A DNA stretch of 64,000 bases. Origin: Catonia carolina. Lineage: Eukaryota; Arthropoda; Insecta; Hemiptera; Achilidae. Where the stretch lies: contig JAQMRL010000006.1 of NCBI GenBank assembly GCA_035578175.1, positions 69,685,501-69,749,500 on the forward strand. The letters run 5' to 3'. A model generated the notes under the pieces. It saw only the letters and a list, made by a program, of their open reading frames with translations, was not told the origin of the DNA and made no database searches. Of the stretch, positions 41,903-53,133 are shown piece by piece (position 1 is the first letter of the stretch; each line of letters starts with the position of its first letter). The translations under genes and the position numbers were made by a program.

Positions 41903-42148
41903 TTACTGTACTCGATATTTTTTATGAAGTAAATTAAAGGGAAATTCAATATTGATTTTTATCTACTCGGTTATAAGCTGGTTATTTTATTATAATATCC
42001 TAAATTGTACTTAAAACATCACCTCATAAAAAAAAATATTTTTGTACATAAAACTGAGGTTTTTTTTTATTTGTTCATTTACTCTTTTACTGTAAAATTT
42101 GGGAAAGAAAACTACGTAGTAAATATAAAAATGAAAATCCTTTAATAA

Positions 42149-42179
<31 letters not shown>

Positions 42180-42540
42180 AGGAAATTGCTTTTTTCCAGC
42201 CAGACCTTCTTTCTTTATATCTTACAAGCTTTTCATTGAAGATGAAATTGAGAGGGTTGTATTTTGTTTTTTTTCTTTTTTACTTTTATCTATTCATCTA
42301 CTCTTAAACAACCCTTCACTTTATTCGAAATCCCTCATATTAGAAGCCTCTTAAACAACTAGGTTACTCAGATGACCCGTTTCCCTTTTTATCTCAGTTT
42401 TCTTTGACACCGTTAATTCGTTGGTGATGATAAAAATCTCTCATCAAATTCACTTATTTCGTTTAATTTTCTTTTATCGTTTAGACAGTTTTAGATTTTA
42501 GAAAAAGTTGAGTGACTTAAAGTATTTCCCCAAGTTATTT
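41903..42540. other. Unassigned sequence with CA microsatellite
   Basis: (CA)n at about 42151-42178. No gene or family recognised. Confidence 0.4.
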
Positions 42541-43500
42541 GTAAGCTGGTTTCTTTACCATCCTTTTCCTAGGGGGTCTTTGTCTGGTTTTACGTGTACC
42601 TGGTGATTGGTGCGGTAATCAAATTGTAGTAAGATTCCTACAGCCAGCTTGAATTCGTTAAGGTGGTTGGATCTGGTACAACCGGGAAACAAAAGACGCG
42701 ATGTGGCTTCGACGCGCACATTAGGCGTAATGCTTGGCTCGTTAAGGAATAGGGAAGGTTGGATGCTAGATGGTAACATATACATAGGATAAAACTGCAA
42801 TTAATGATGAGTTTAGCAGTACTTACTCGATTTTGAGTGCGTAGGTTTCCCAGGATGCTTCGATTCGTTGACGCCGTTGGAAGAAGACACTAAAATGTTC
42901 GATTAGATCTGTACAGATTTCACACAATAAACAAAGGCACGTTAAGATAAACATGAAGCACTGCTAACACTTGAGTAATTGCAGTTAGGAAGACGGTTTA
43001 CAGGTTCAAGACACGAGGTAACACACATTTCACAAAACTCGGTAGTCAATTGAATAAAAAACATGAATAGTTCGTTGATTAATTGTAAGCACGTTTTACA
43101 CCGAATAGCTCGTTGCTTGGGGCCGTAACTAAAACATTAACGGCAACATGAAGTTGGAATATCCAACACGTTACATGAAGTGACGCCAGCTCTGGGGGCT
43201 GAGAGCGTCCGTTGAACCGTGGTGCGTAACACGACCGACCCGTTCGCTGGTTTGACTGGTAGTGAAGGAGATTCGGGAAGGAAGGAACAATGGCGAAGTG
43301 AGCGCAAGAAATTAGTCGAATTTTGCTATTGGCGGAGAGCGAGCCACGTGATCAAGGATCACACATGCGTAGAACTAATTAGTGAGGTAATCGATGCAGA
43401 ATCAATATTGGGGTTTTATTCGAGCGGGAAGATCATATTCTAGAATGATCGGCGGCGCGGGGTATTTGAATCTATTGTAATACTGAACACCTGGTGTTCT
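42541..43500 (-). promoter_or_regulatory. GC-richer unique island, possible first exon/promoter or LTR
   Basis: Not shared with other parts of the window and rich in CpG (GGCGGCGCGGGG, CGTTGACGCCGTTGG, CCCGTTCGCTGG). On the minus strand a consensus splice donor, TCGAGTAAGTACTG, lies at about 42821-42834. The minus-strand frame 42800-42555 is open for 81 codons without a known domain. Right edge GAACACCTGGTGTTC is a near-perfect palindrome. A host gene's 5' end or an LTR would both fit. Confidence 0.35.
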
Positions 43501-43856
43501 ATTTTTACTTTCTCTTGCCTATATAAATATATAGGAAGGAAAGTATTGTTTTCATGTCGATTTTGTGAAATCGAGTTTTCACCGGATCTACACGTTTTCA
43601 GACCCCCTGAACCCAAAAAACATGTTTTTAGCGATTGGTGTGTTTGTGTGTGCAGAACATCTCAAGAACGAAACATCGTACGAACTTGAAACTTGAAACT
43701 TAAGTTACATACCACTACCGGACCCGACACGAACATTTTCATCAAAATCTGTCAACCCGAAGTAGTATTCATTCGTGTAACTTTTCACTATTTTTGCGAT
43801 AATCTCAAAAACTGGTCCTACGACTTTTTTTTAAATCTCCTGGTTTACTAAATTTT

Positions 43857-44000
43857 TGTTGTTTAGGTGATCAGCCGAAAGGCTGGTTTGAACATCTTAA
43901 GGTGTTACCAAGTAAAACGAGGACTCAAGTGGTTTATATTTGTATTCTTTATTTAGCGGAAAAGTATGCTTATCAGCATGCTATGACCTCTAAACTACAG
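43857..44000 (-). mobile_element. SINE-B 3'-end fragment, diverged
   Basis: TTGTTGTTTAGGTGATCAGC to CATGCTATGACCTCTA. It lies inside the Rep-A copy. Confidence 0.8.
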
Positions 44001-44053
44001 GTGGGTAGTGGCTAGGTTGTTGGGTGGATGTTAGAGGCTGGTGGGTGGATATA

Positions 44054-44283
44054 CGAGGTGTGGCTATTAAATAAAGAGACTGACGTTGCAAAAAAAATTA
44101 TTTTATTTTATACATAATCACTTATTGTCACCTTCAATATACACTCCTTCTCTATCCCGATAACACTCTATACGAATTTTCCATCGTTAGAAACAGTGCT
44201 GGAAGTTATCTTCTGTCAGCTCCTTCAGGACATCTGCCGCTTTCTCCCTTACAGCTTCCACAAACTCAAATCTTGTCCCTTTT
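44054..44283 (-). pseudogene. Mariner 3'-end fragment (same family as 1-521)
   Basis: Starts at a TA with the terminal repeat CGAGGTGTGGCTATTAAATA. The minus strand encodes the transposase C-terminus: EFVEAVREKAADVLKELTED, a stop, then RWKIRIE and REGVYIEGDNK with stop. Everything upstream is missing. Confidence 0.85.
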
Positions 44284-44519
44284 TAATACTTTGGCAAGAG
44301 AGAGTTGTGTGAGTGTTTCACACCAGATTTTTTTAATCGTTCATTTTCCTTTTACAGTTGTTCTTCTCGACCTCGTAACCTATATTGTCCGTCTACTATC
44401 TTCGGACCGATTACCTTGCTAAGGATCTTTCTTTTAAGTTTTTCAATGTTCCCGTTCATCATTCTAAGGTATCTACTCGCGTTCAGACACTTATTTGGAA
44501 CTGATTTGAAAACAGTACG

Positions 44520-45155
44520 TGATCAGCTAATCAAATGACTGAATCATTTAAGAACGAAAGAGGTAGAGGTGTAAAAGACACTAATCAGAGTTATCTCCTC
44601 TTAAAGTAATAAATTTCATAATTCAGCCAGATCCTGTTATGAATGAAGTTAAGGTATCATGTACAGAGTGGAAGATATGTGCTTTTCAGAGGGCCTGGCT
44701 GCTGATAAGCATACTTTTCAACTTAGTGAGGAAGGTAACCCACCGGGTTGGTCTAGAGGCAAAGTCGTCTCCAAAATCAGCTGTTTAACACCTGATTTTC
44801 GTAGACAAAGGTTCCTGGTTCAAATCCTAGTAAAGTTAGTTACTTTTATACGGATTTGAATGCTGGACAGTTTTTACCGGGGTACTTTGATGGTTGGGGT
44901 TCAATTAACCATACTCTTTCAGGAATGGTCGGCCTGAGGTTGTACAAGACTACACCTCATTTACACGTCATACACATCATCCTCATCTCCATTGCGTCAT
45001 GTGGTTGCTTATTGTTCTCAATAGAACAGATTGCAACGTACACACATTAGGAATTAAAGTGAGGAAGGTATTAGTAAACCATTTCACTCTTCGTTTTACT
45101 TAGTAAAACTTCTGTAGGTTCAAACCAGTCTTTTGGCTGATGACCTAAACTACAA
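44520..45155 (+). mobile_element. SINE-B copy split by SINE-C
   Basis: 44520-44737 and 45058-45155 form one plus-sense copy (starting within the family at the CACATGGTCAGCC block). AGTGAGGAAGGTA, part of SINE-B, is duplicated around the insert. Confidence 0.92.
44738..45057 (+). mobile_element. SINE-C, full length with 13-bp TSD
   Basis: 320 bp, ACCCACCGGGTTGGTCTAG to CACATTAGGAATTAA, flanked by AGTGAGGAAGGTA at 44725-44737 and 45058-45070. A box TTGGTCTAGAGG; B box GGTTCAAATCC. This insertion fixes both ends of the family. Confidence 0.96.
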
Positions 45156-45837
45156 CAATGAAAATAGCAAAAAAAAATTGGACTTCAAATGAGTTAAAAT
45201 ATTGTACTGCTTGAAAATTAGTGAGTTGTGACGTAGAAATTTCACACAATGTATTATGGCATTACGTGTAAAGTTATATTTATTTGTTGATTTGTGTAAA
45301 ACCTGTGTGAGAAAGAAATTTTGTCTAAAGGAAGAGGTGCAGGTTTATTAAGTTAGCAGTGAATTTATTTGAAAGGAAGTCTTGACTGAAGTTAGGGGGT
45401 GCCAAAGGCTCATTTTGTGCTTTTCTTAGCTAACGTCTTCCGTTGAGGTAGCCTCCCACCTCTTAAAGCGATTGTTTCTCCATGAAACCTGAACTTACTC
45501 AGCCTCTTACAAAACTTTTCATCACTATACTTTCTCGTTACTTTATAAATGTTGATGATAATTAATACGGGAAGAAATTTTACTTTTTGCTTAAAAAGTT
45601 TCGTTTGATGTATCAAATGGAAAAAAAAACTTTACTTTTTCGTTTTGGTGGCTCAGTTAAAGTTATCTGTTGATGTTATGATGAAACTCTTGGGTTCGAT
45701 TTTGTAGAAGTCAATAGATTTTCTATTACTCATCACCTCTTGAAGCCAAAAAAGTAACTTTTAAATCAATGCCCTTATGTATATATTTTTTATAGTTCTA
45801 TGTAATGTATTGGTAATTCGTTAATTTGTTATTTACA
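45156..45837. other. Unassigned sequence
   Basis: No gene. A short minus-strand frame (45410-45616) has no domain. Confidence 0.4.
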
Positions 45838-47222
45838 TCGGGACCGGATTTACACGTTTTCAGGCCCCTTGAATCTAAAAAACATGTTTTTAGCGATTAG
45901 TTTGTCTCTCTATGTGTGAACAAATTTCTCAAGAACGGAATATCGTACGAAGTTGAAATTTGGAACTTAAGTTAGGTACCATAAGAAAAACCGACACGGG
46001 CTTTTTCATCAAAATTTGTCAACCAGAAGTAGTAGTTTATTCACGTAATTTTTAGTTTTGCTGTATTCTCAAAAATGAGTCCTACGATTTTTTTTAAATC
46101 GCTTCATTTACTACGTTTTTAAAGATCTACAAAATTGGACAAGCGCTATGTTTGATGAAATTCTCTGGGAGGCTATTCTCGTAGAAAAAAATGTTTGTTT
46201 CTTTTAAGATTGCAGCCTAAGTATTTATTCTAGGGCAAAGTGGTAACCATAATCAAAGTTGTAGAACTTTATAAAACCTACAACTTTTATTTCAAGCGTT
46301 TTTTTACAACTCTGAGTTTAGCGACAGTAAGTGATTTTGTTTTTTTTCTTCCACCGAAACCTGTAAAAAATGGTATTTTTTAAAATTGTGGCTTTAATAT
46401 GTATTGTGATAATGTCGAAGATGGGTACGGTTTGCGAAATTTCAAGTACTTCATTCATAAAATGGTAAAGAGTAGATAATAGAGTGAAAAAGTAACAATA
46501 GGGTTAGCTATATAAGGGATTACCTATTCATAAAGGTTATTTAAAAGGACTGCGCTATTGTGTATGATAAGCTATGGTCTTTTGTTGTACAACTATTTAT
46601 GAAAGAGTCGGTTGGTTATCTGTAACACCTTTTTATTCAATTATAACCTGTTTACATTAAATAAGATTTCTCCAAAAAGGACTTTTGTATCGAATTTTGG
46701 TGTCTTTCGAGTGGATTATTTGATCCGCCCATATAAATAGAGCCTCGAAGATGTCAGTGAGTTGGTATTTGTTTGATCTTTGACGAGTGTTTACTACGTG
46801 TACTATCGGTACGTTAGAAGGTAACTTCGTTAGAACAGGTCAACGGGTTTCCGAGGCATTGTTATCCAGTCTTATTGTATTTGTGCATTGTGTATTCAGT
46901 TTCATTGTGAATGTGCATTGTATATAAATATTTGTAAGTAGTATTAAGTAAATTATTGAGTTATTTATTGTATTACTTCATTATAATTAGTTTATTATTT
47001 ATTCTGTAAATCTTTTAGTGTAATAAATACTTGTAAATGTAAACTTTTTTATTAATTATTTAATAACCTAGTTCCCGAAACAGACCTTAGAGATAAGTGT
47101 CACAGTATTTTCCAACAATAGTTAGTTTTTAAAGTTGCTGGAAATTAAAAATATTTACTCATGATTAAACATAGATCTACATTGACAAAATAAATTAATG
47201 TGAGTGTTTAACACCAAATTTT
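45838..47222 (+). repeat. Diverged Rep-A copy interrupted by a solo LTR
   Basis: 45838-46404 (GACCGGATTTACACG to GGCTTTAATATGTAT) and 47105-47222 (ending GTGAGTGTTTAACACC) are the two sides. The target GTAT of the LTR is the expected Rep-A sequence TAATATGTATTTT. Confidence 0.85.
46405..47104 (+). mobile_element. Solo LTR with 4-bp TSD
   Basis: 700 bp with ends TGTGATAATG and AAGTGTCACA, flanked by GTAT at 46401-46404 and 47105-47108. TG/CA ends, a TATA box (ATATAAATAG, 46731-46740) with an initiator-like TCAGT about 20 bases on, and AATAAA motifs downstream are the parts of a retroviral-type LTR. No internal coding region, so it is a recombination product. A 4-bp duplication suits Ty3/gypsy-type elements. 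Confidence 0.88.
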
Positions 47223-47569
47223 ATTACATAGTAAGTTTTTCTTCTATTAAATGCGGTCTATTTATAAAAATAATATTTAATGTTAAAATTTGATATCTGG
47301 AAAGTTCAGTAACTTTTATCACAAGTGGCGAACGATTTTTAGGACAAAATAAAAGTGGAAATATCAAAAGGAACGTTACAAACGAATCAGAAAACATAAT
47401 TTGATATCAAATCGATTGGAAATAGTAAAAAGTGAAAGTATTTTATTCAACGAACAAAATGCCTGAAGCGATTACAATAAAACCAGTACTATATAAATAT
47501 AATCGAAAAATACCGATTTTAACATTTCTATGTTGTACAGTAGCAAGCCTACTGTATTTTATTGTCTGT
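47223..47569. other. Unassigned sequence
   Basis: No gene or family recognised. Confidence 0.4.
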
Positions 47570-48413
47570 AGTTGTTTTCATGTCGATTTTTTTAAATCAA
47601 GTTTTCACCGGATCTACACGTTTTCAGACCCCCCTGAACCCACACAAACATGTTTTTAGCGATTTGTCTGTGTGTGAGTGTGTGTGTCTGTGTATACAAA
47701 ATATCTCAAGAACGGAACATAGTACGAACTTGAAACTTAAGTTACATATCGGACCCGACACGACATTTTCATCAAAATCGGTCAACCGGAAGTAGTAGTT
47801 TATTCGTGTAATTTTTCACTTTTTTGCGATTATCTCAAAAATTGGTCCTGCGATATTTTTTTAAAATCGCCTGCTTCACTAAATTTTTTATGCTCTACAA
47901 GATAAGGTAGGCGCCATGTTTGCTGAAATTCTCGGTGAGGTTGTTTTCACGTAGAGAAATTGTTTTTTTAAGATTTCGGCTTTAATATGCATTTTAGCGC
48001 AAAAATGTATAGAATAAAAGTTGTAGAGAATTTAAAATCCTACAACTTTTATTTGAAACATTTTTTGTATAACGCACAGTTAAGCGGTAATTAACAATTT
48101 TCTATATTTTTCTCACGAAAACTTCGGCCTTAGTATGCATTTAACGACAAAAGTGTAGCCTATATAATCAAATTTATAGAAAATTGAAAGATCTACAACT
48201 TTTATTATAGGTAAGCACTTTTCTCTATAGAGCCCAGTTTAGCGGAAAAGAGTGATTTTCTTTATTTTTAAGCCAAACTTAGGTCGATTTTCATTTTGCG
48301 TCTTTCACTCATGATTAAAACATGTTTTTTGAGGTTATTTCTAATGTTAGGTTATCTTGGTCATTATTTGCATTGGCAAGAGAAAGTCGTGTTAGTGTTT
48401 CACACCAGATTTT
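47570..48413 (+). repeat. Rep-A, nearly full length
   Basis: Lacks the first 30 bases; starts GTTTTCATGTCGATTTTT and ends CACACCAGATTTT. GT run at about 47669. Confidence 0.9.
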
Positions 48414-48732
48414 CGTTTTTTACATTAGATTTTTATTGTGATTAATCAGTGTTTATTATACCAGTACGGTAGTTAATTATTTTTAGTCTAACTATATCAT
48501 TTTTCTACATGACTATAAATAATTACTAAAAAGGAAAACTTAATTTGAAATTTTTATGAAAATATGTTTGTGTATTAATAGTTTTTCAATGAAGTGAAAA
48601 ATCATTTCATCAGTAACGTCAAAGAAATATGAGACGAACTGATATGGCTGAATGTTCGTAGCCGTCCGTTTTTTCTCTTTTATCTATTTTGACTGAAAGT
48701 GACTTTAATAAGTAAAATTAAATTTTTTTTAC

Positions 48733-48768
<36 letters not shown>

Positions 48769-48899
48769 TTTTTTATGAATGAAACAATTTCGGGTGCTGT
48801 AATTTATTGAAGAAACGTTTTTCCAATAAAGTGAATTGGCATATAACGATTTATTATTAAAATTTCAGAGGGAGCTTTTTCAATGTAATAACTTTTCTT
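48414..48899. other. Unassigned sequence with ATT microsatellite
   Basis: (ATT)n at about 48733-48767. No gene recognised. Confidence 0.45.
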
Positions 48900-49001
48900 T
48901 TGTATTGGTCTTCATTAACGGAGAGAATTAAATGCTCATTATATTGATTGATATTGCTTCTATTTTTAACTGGGTGATCAAAAAGTATTATTTTGTTTTT
49001 A
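48900..49001 (+). repeat. Repeat H, uninterrupted copy
   Basis: TTGGTCTTCATTAACGGAG through GGTGATCAAAAAGTATT matches 13421-13889 without the SINEs. It ends where Rep-A begins. Confidence 0.8.
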
Positions 49002-50135
49002 CTTTCTCTTGCCTGTATGAATATATAGGAAGGAAAGTATTGATTTCATGTCGATTTTAAGAAATTGAATTTTCACCGGATTTACACGTTTTTAGATCTC
49101 CTGAACCCGAAAAAACATGTTTCTAGCGATTGGTGTGTAACTGTGTGTGCCGGCCGCATTGGCGCAGTTGGTAACGTGCTCGCCTCTCATCATGCGGTCT
49201 TGGGTTCGAATCCTACTCAGACATGGCATATTTTCATACGTTACAAAAAAAATCATTTCATCCTTCACCGTCTGCATTAGCAGTAATTGCAAAACAGTCG
49301 GACGTTAAACCAAAAAAAAAAAAAAAAAAACTGTGTGTGTGTGTGTGTGTGCGTGCGTGTGTGTAAACAGAATATCTCAAGGACGTAACATCGTACGAGC
49401 TTGAAACTTGAAACTTAAGTTAGATACCACTAGAGGACCCGACACGGAACATTTTCATCAAAATCGGTCAACCGGAAGTAGTAGTTTATTCGTGTCATTT
49501 TTAATTTTTTGCAATTTTATCAAAAACGGCTCCTACGATTTTTTTTTTAAATCGCCTTCTTTACTAAATTTTTTATGCTCTACAAGGTAGAGTAGGTACC
49601 ATGTCTATTGAAATTCTTGGTGAGGCTGTTTTCTCGTAAAACAATTGTTTTTTTAAGGTTGCGGCTTTAATATGCATTTTAGCGCAAAATTTATATAATA
49701 ATAGTTGTAGAGAATTTAAAATCCTACAACTTTTATTTAAACATTTTTTTTGTATAACACTTAGTTTAGCGGTAATTAGCAATTTTCTGTTTTTTTCTCA
49801 GGAAAAATGTAAAAGTTCGATTTTTCAGCTTTAGTATGCATTTTACGGTAAAAAAAGTGTAATCAAATTTATAGGAAATTAAAAGATCTACAACTTTTAT
49901 TGTGAACATTTTTCTTTACATCTTAGTTTAGCGTGAAAGAGTGATTTTCCGTATTTTTAACCCAAGCTGAAGTAGATTTTCATTTTGCGTCTTTCACTCA
50001 TGACTAAAATTAGGCTATGTTTATTGAGGTTAGTTTTTTTGTTTATTTCTAATGTTTTATTACTAATGTTAGGTTATATTTTTAATTATTTGCATTGGCA
50101 AGAGAAAGTTGTGTGAGTGTTTCACACCAGATTTT
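49002..50135 (+). repeat. Rep-A, full length, interrupted by SINE-D
   Basis: CTTTCTCTTGCCTG to CACACCAGATTTT. The SINE landed in the GT microsatellite. Removing it restores GTGTGTAACTGTGTGTGTG. Confidence 0.92.
49150..49330 (+). mobile_element. SINE-D, full length
   Basis: Flanked by CTGTGTGTG at 49141-49149 and 49331-49339. A box TTGGCGCAGTTGG, B box GGGTTCGAATCC, tail CTGCATTAGCAGTAATTGC, GGACGTTAAACC and poly(A). Confidence 0.94.
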
Positions 50136-50354
50136 CATTAAATCATTCGCCCAGAAATAGTAGTTTATACGTGTAATTTTTCACTTAATTGCGATTTCCT
50201 CAAAAGTGGCTTTTAATATTGTGTTTAAAATCTTTTCATTCACTACATTGTAATCTACAAGGCAGAGTACATGGCATGACTGATAAAATTCTTGGGGTTG
50301 TTTTCTCACGGTAATTTGTTTTTACATTACGGCCTTAGTATGTGTAATTTTATA

Positions 50355-50535
50355 TATCTCTCCTTCTCTTTTTCCTTCTTCTTTCTCTTCTCCTCCTCCT
50401 CAGGCTTCCTCTCCTCCTCCAACTTCATCTCCTCGCCTCTTCTCTTCCTCCCTCTTTCTCTCCTCCTTCTCTTCCTCCCTCTTCCTCTCCTCCTCTGTCT
50501 TCCTCTCCCTTTTCTCTTCTTTTTCTTCTTCTTAT
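50355..50535 (+). repeat. Polypyrimidine (CT-rich) tract
   Basis: About 180 bases of almost pure C and T on the plus strand (TCCTCCTCCT, CTTCCTCT motifs). The minus-strand open frame over it is only lysine/arginine/glutamate low complexity. Confidence 0.9.
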
Positions 50536-50573
50536 GCATTTTAGAGTAAAAACGTATATGTATATTTAAAGTT

Positions 50574-50971
50574 GTTGCTGTTGTTTAGGTCATCAGCCAA
50601 AAGGCTGGTTTGAACCTGTAGAGGTTTTACTAAGTAAATCGAGGAGTGAGGTGGTTTACCATTGCCACAACTCACTGAGTGGAAAAGTACACTTATCAGC
50701 ATGCCGGGCCCTCTGTAAAGCATATATTTTCTACTCTGCAAATGACACTTTCACTTCATTCACCACAGGGTCTGGCTGTATAATGAAATCCATTACTTTC
50801 AGACGAGATAACTCTGATTAGTGTCTTTTACACCTCTACCTCTTCTGTTCTTAAATGATTCAGTCATTTAATTGGCTGACCATGTGATAAGAAACAGAAC
50901 TATTTATTTTAGCCCTGCAACCAACAGATTGAGTGTAAATAATTTGACACTCCACCTGTCTGTTATGGGCA
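50574..50971 (-). mobile_element. SINE-B, full length
   Basis: TGCTGTTGTTTAGGTCATC to CTGTCTGTTATGGGCAG, flanked by TTAAAGTTGT (about 50562 and 50974). Confidence 0.92.
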
Positions 50972-51189
50972 GAATTAAAGTTGTACATATTTAAAAATTT
51001 ACAACTTTTAGTTCAAACATTTTCTGTTACAGTGAGTTTGTTAGCGGATATTAATGATTTTTCATATTTTATTGAAATAGGTAAAAAATGGGATTTTTAA
51101 AAAGAGTGCACATAACTAACGTTATAGAAATTAAAAAAAAACGTACAAATATTATTTTAAGCTATTTTCTTTTTTAACAGAACTTAATT

Positions 51190-51430
51190 TAGCGTCAATA
51201 TCTTAAGATATCCAGGTATTGGTCTATCAATAATGGAGGGCAATATTGAGGGAGTGCATTGTAGGGGGAGGCAAAGGTTAGAATATATAAAGCAAGTTAC
51301 AAAAGATGTAGGGTGTTATAGGTATGTAGATATGAAACGACTTGCGCAAGATAGAAAAGCTTGGAGAACTGTATCAAACCAGAAAAGCTCGGAGAACTGT
51401 AACAAACCAGTCGAGAGACTGATGACAAAA
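51190..51430 (+). pseudogene. RTE-like LINE 3' fragment
   Basis: The plus-strand frame encodes MEGNIEGVHCRGRQRLEYIK and VGCYRYVDMKRLAQDRKAWR, then a local duplication of about 28 bases around GGAGAACTGTA. It ends at GAGAGACTGATGACAAAAA. Same family as 30489. Rep-A abuts its tail. Confidence 0.8.
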
Positions 51431-52212
51431 AATATGGTGTGAAATACTCACACAACTTTCTCTTGCCAGTGCAAATAATTAACAATAAACCTAACATTAA
51501 TAATAAAACATTAGAAATAAACAAAAAACTTACCTCAACAAACTTAACCTAATTTTAATCATATATTAAAGACGCAAAATGAAAATCGATCTCAGTTTGC
51601 CTTACAAATACGGAAAATCACTCTTTCACGCTAAACTAGGCTCTGTAGAGAAAAATGCTCTAAATAAAAGTTGTACATCTTTTAATTTTCTATAAATTCG
51701 ATTATATACACTCTTGTTATAAAATGCATACTAAGGCCGAAATCTTAAAAAAAATCGATTTTTCACACGTTTTCGTGAGAAAAAACAGAAAATCGCTAAT
51801 TACCGCTAAACTAAGCGTTATACAAAATAATGTTTGAAATAAAAGTTGTAGGATTTTAAATTCTCTACAACTTTTATTATATACATTTTTGCGCTCAAAT
51901 GCAATAATAAAGCCGCAATATTAAAAAAAAACAATTGTTTTACGTGAAAACAGCCTCTCCAAGAATTTCAGCAAACATGGCGCCTACCGTTATCTTGTAG
52001 AGCATAAAAAATTAAGTAAATCAGGGGATTTTTAAAAAAAATCGTAGGACCAGTTTTTGAGAAAATCATAAAAAATTGAAAAATTACACGAATAAACTAC
52101 TACTACCGGTTTACCGATTTTGATGAAAATGTTCGTGTCGTGTCCAGTAGTGGTATGTAACTTAAGTTTCTAGTTTTAAGTTCGTACGATGTTCCGTTCT
52201 TGAGATATTGTG

Positions 52213-52246
<34 letters not shown>

Positions 52247-52397
52247 CATAGACACACAGACCAATCGCTAAAAACATGTTTTTTTGGGTTAAGGGGGTCT
52301 GAAAACGTGTAGATCCGGTGAAAACTCGATTTCGAAAAATCGACATGAAAACAATATTTTCCTTCCTATAAGTTATATTCATATAGGCATTAGAAAG
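51431..52397 (-). repeat. Rep-A, full-length copy
   Basis: Minus orientation, ATGGTGTGAAATACTCACAC to GGCATTAGAAAG then TAA. CA microsatellite at about 52213-52243. Confidence 0.92.
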
Positions 52398-52604
52398 TAA
52401 AAATTTATGCGACTAAGCGAGGTAGGCCTACCTGAAGTTAGTATTAAAGTGTTTTAATCTACTCTAGAATGTCACTTAACGTCTAATTAAATGTACTGTG
52501 TATAATTAAGTACTTAAATGTACTGCTACAACAGTTTTTACTGAACTGATCCTCTAGGATTCTGTACTTTGGTGTTCTGTACTGTACTTATGTGGATTCT
52601 GTAC

Positions 52605-52680
52605 TTATGAAACGACTTGCGCAAAATAGAAAAGCTCGGAGAACTGTATCAAACCAGTCGAGAGACTGAAGACAAAAAAG
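52605..52680 (+). mobile_element. RTE-like LINE 3' tip
   Basis: TATGAAACGACTTGCGCAAA through GAGAGACTGAAGACAAAAA, the terminal 75 bases of the 30.5 and 51.2 kb family. It lies downstream of the Rep-A copy that abuts the 51190 piece. Confidence 0.75.
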
Positions 52681-52735
52681 GATGAATAAAGTTTTTTTAA
52701 TGATTATACGTTGTTACTTTAGCCTACCCTAGAAT

Positions 52736-53129
52736 GTTGTTGTTTAGGTCATCAGCCGAAAGGCTGGTTTGAACCTGTAGAGGTTTACTAAGTAAAACGA
52801 GGAGTGAGGTGGTTTACAATTGCCTTCCTCACTGAGTGGGAAAGTACGCTTATCAGCATGCCGGGCCCTCTGAAAAGCACATATTTTCCACTCTGCAAAT
52901 GACACCTTCACTTCATTCACCACAGGGTCTGGCTGTATAATGAAATTCATTACTTTCAGAGGAGATAACTCTGATTAGTGTCTTTTACACCTCTGCCTCT
53001 TCTGTTCTTAAATGATTCAGTCATTTAATTGGCTGACCATGTGTTAAGAAACAGAACTATTTATTTTAGCCCTGCAACGAACAGATTGAGTGTAAAAATT
53101 TGACACTCCACCTGTCTGTTATGGGCAGC
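52736..53129 (-). mobile_element. SINE-B, full length with 10-bp TSD
   Basis: 394 bp, GTTGTTGTTTAGGTCATC to TCTGTTATGGGCAGC, flanked by ACCCTAGAAT at 52726-52735 and 53130-53139. It retains the MNFIIQPDPVVNEVKVSF frame. Confidence 0.96.
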
Positions 53130-53133
53130 ACCC

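Larger units (their letters stand above)
43506..44335 (+). repeat. Rep-A copy broken by SINE-B and mariner pieces
   Basis: 43506-43856 covers CTTTCTCTTGCC to the ATCTCCTGGTTTACTAAATT block. 44292-44335 holds only the 3' terminus GGCAAGAGAGAGTTGTGTG plus hairpin tail. TTA flanks both outer edges (43503-43505 and about 44333). Confidence 0.85.
50140..51185 (+). repeat. Diverged Rep-A copy, interrupted by SINE-B
   Basis: Starts mid-family at CCCAGAAATAGTAGTTTATA. A polypyrimidine tract (50355-50535) occupies the region after CGGCCTTAGTATG, and SINE-B splits the GTTGTAG/CTACAAC palindrome at AATTAAAGTTG. It fades near 51185. Confidence 0.75.

Noticed and set aside
42555..42800. 81-codon minus-strand frame as a host exon
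   Set aside because: No recognisable domain and no confirmed splice acceptor; kept only as part of the GC-rich island.
50327..50539. Lys/Arg/Glu-rich minus-strand frame as a basic protein
   Set aside because: It is only the translation of the polypyrimidine tract.
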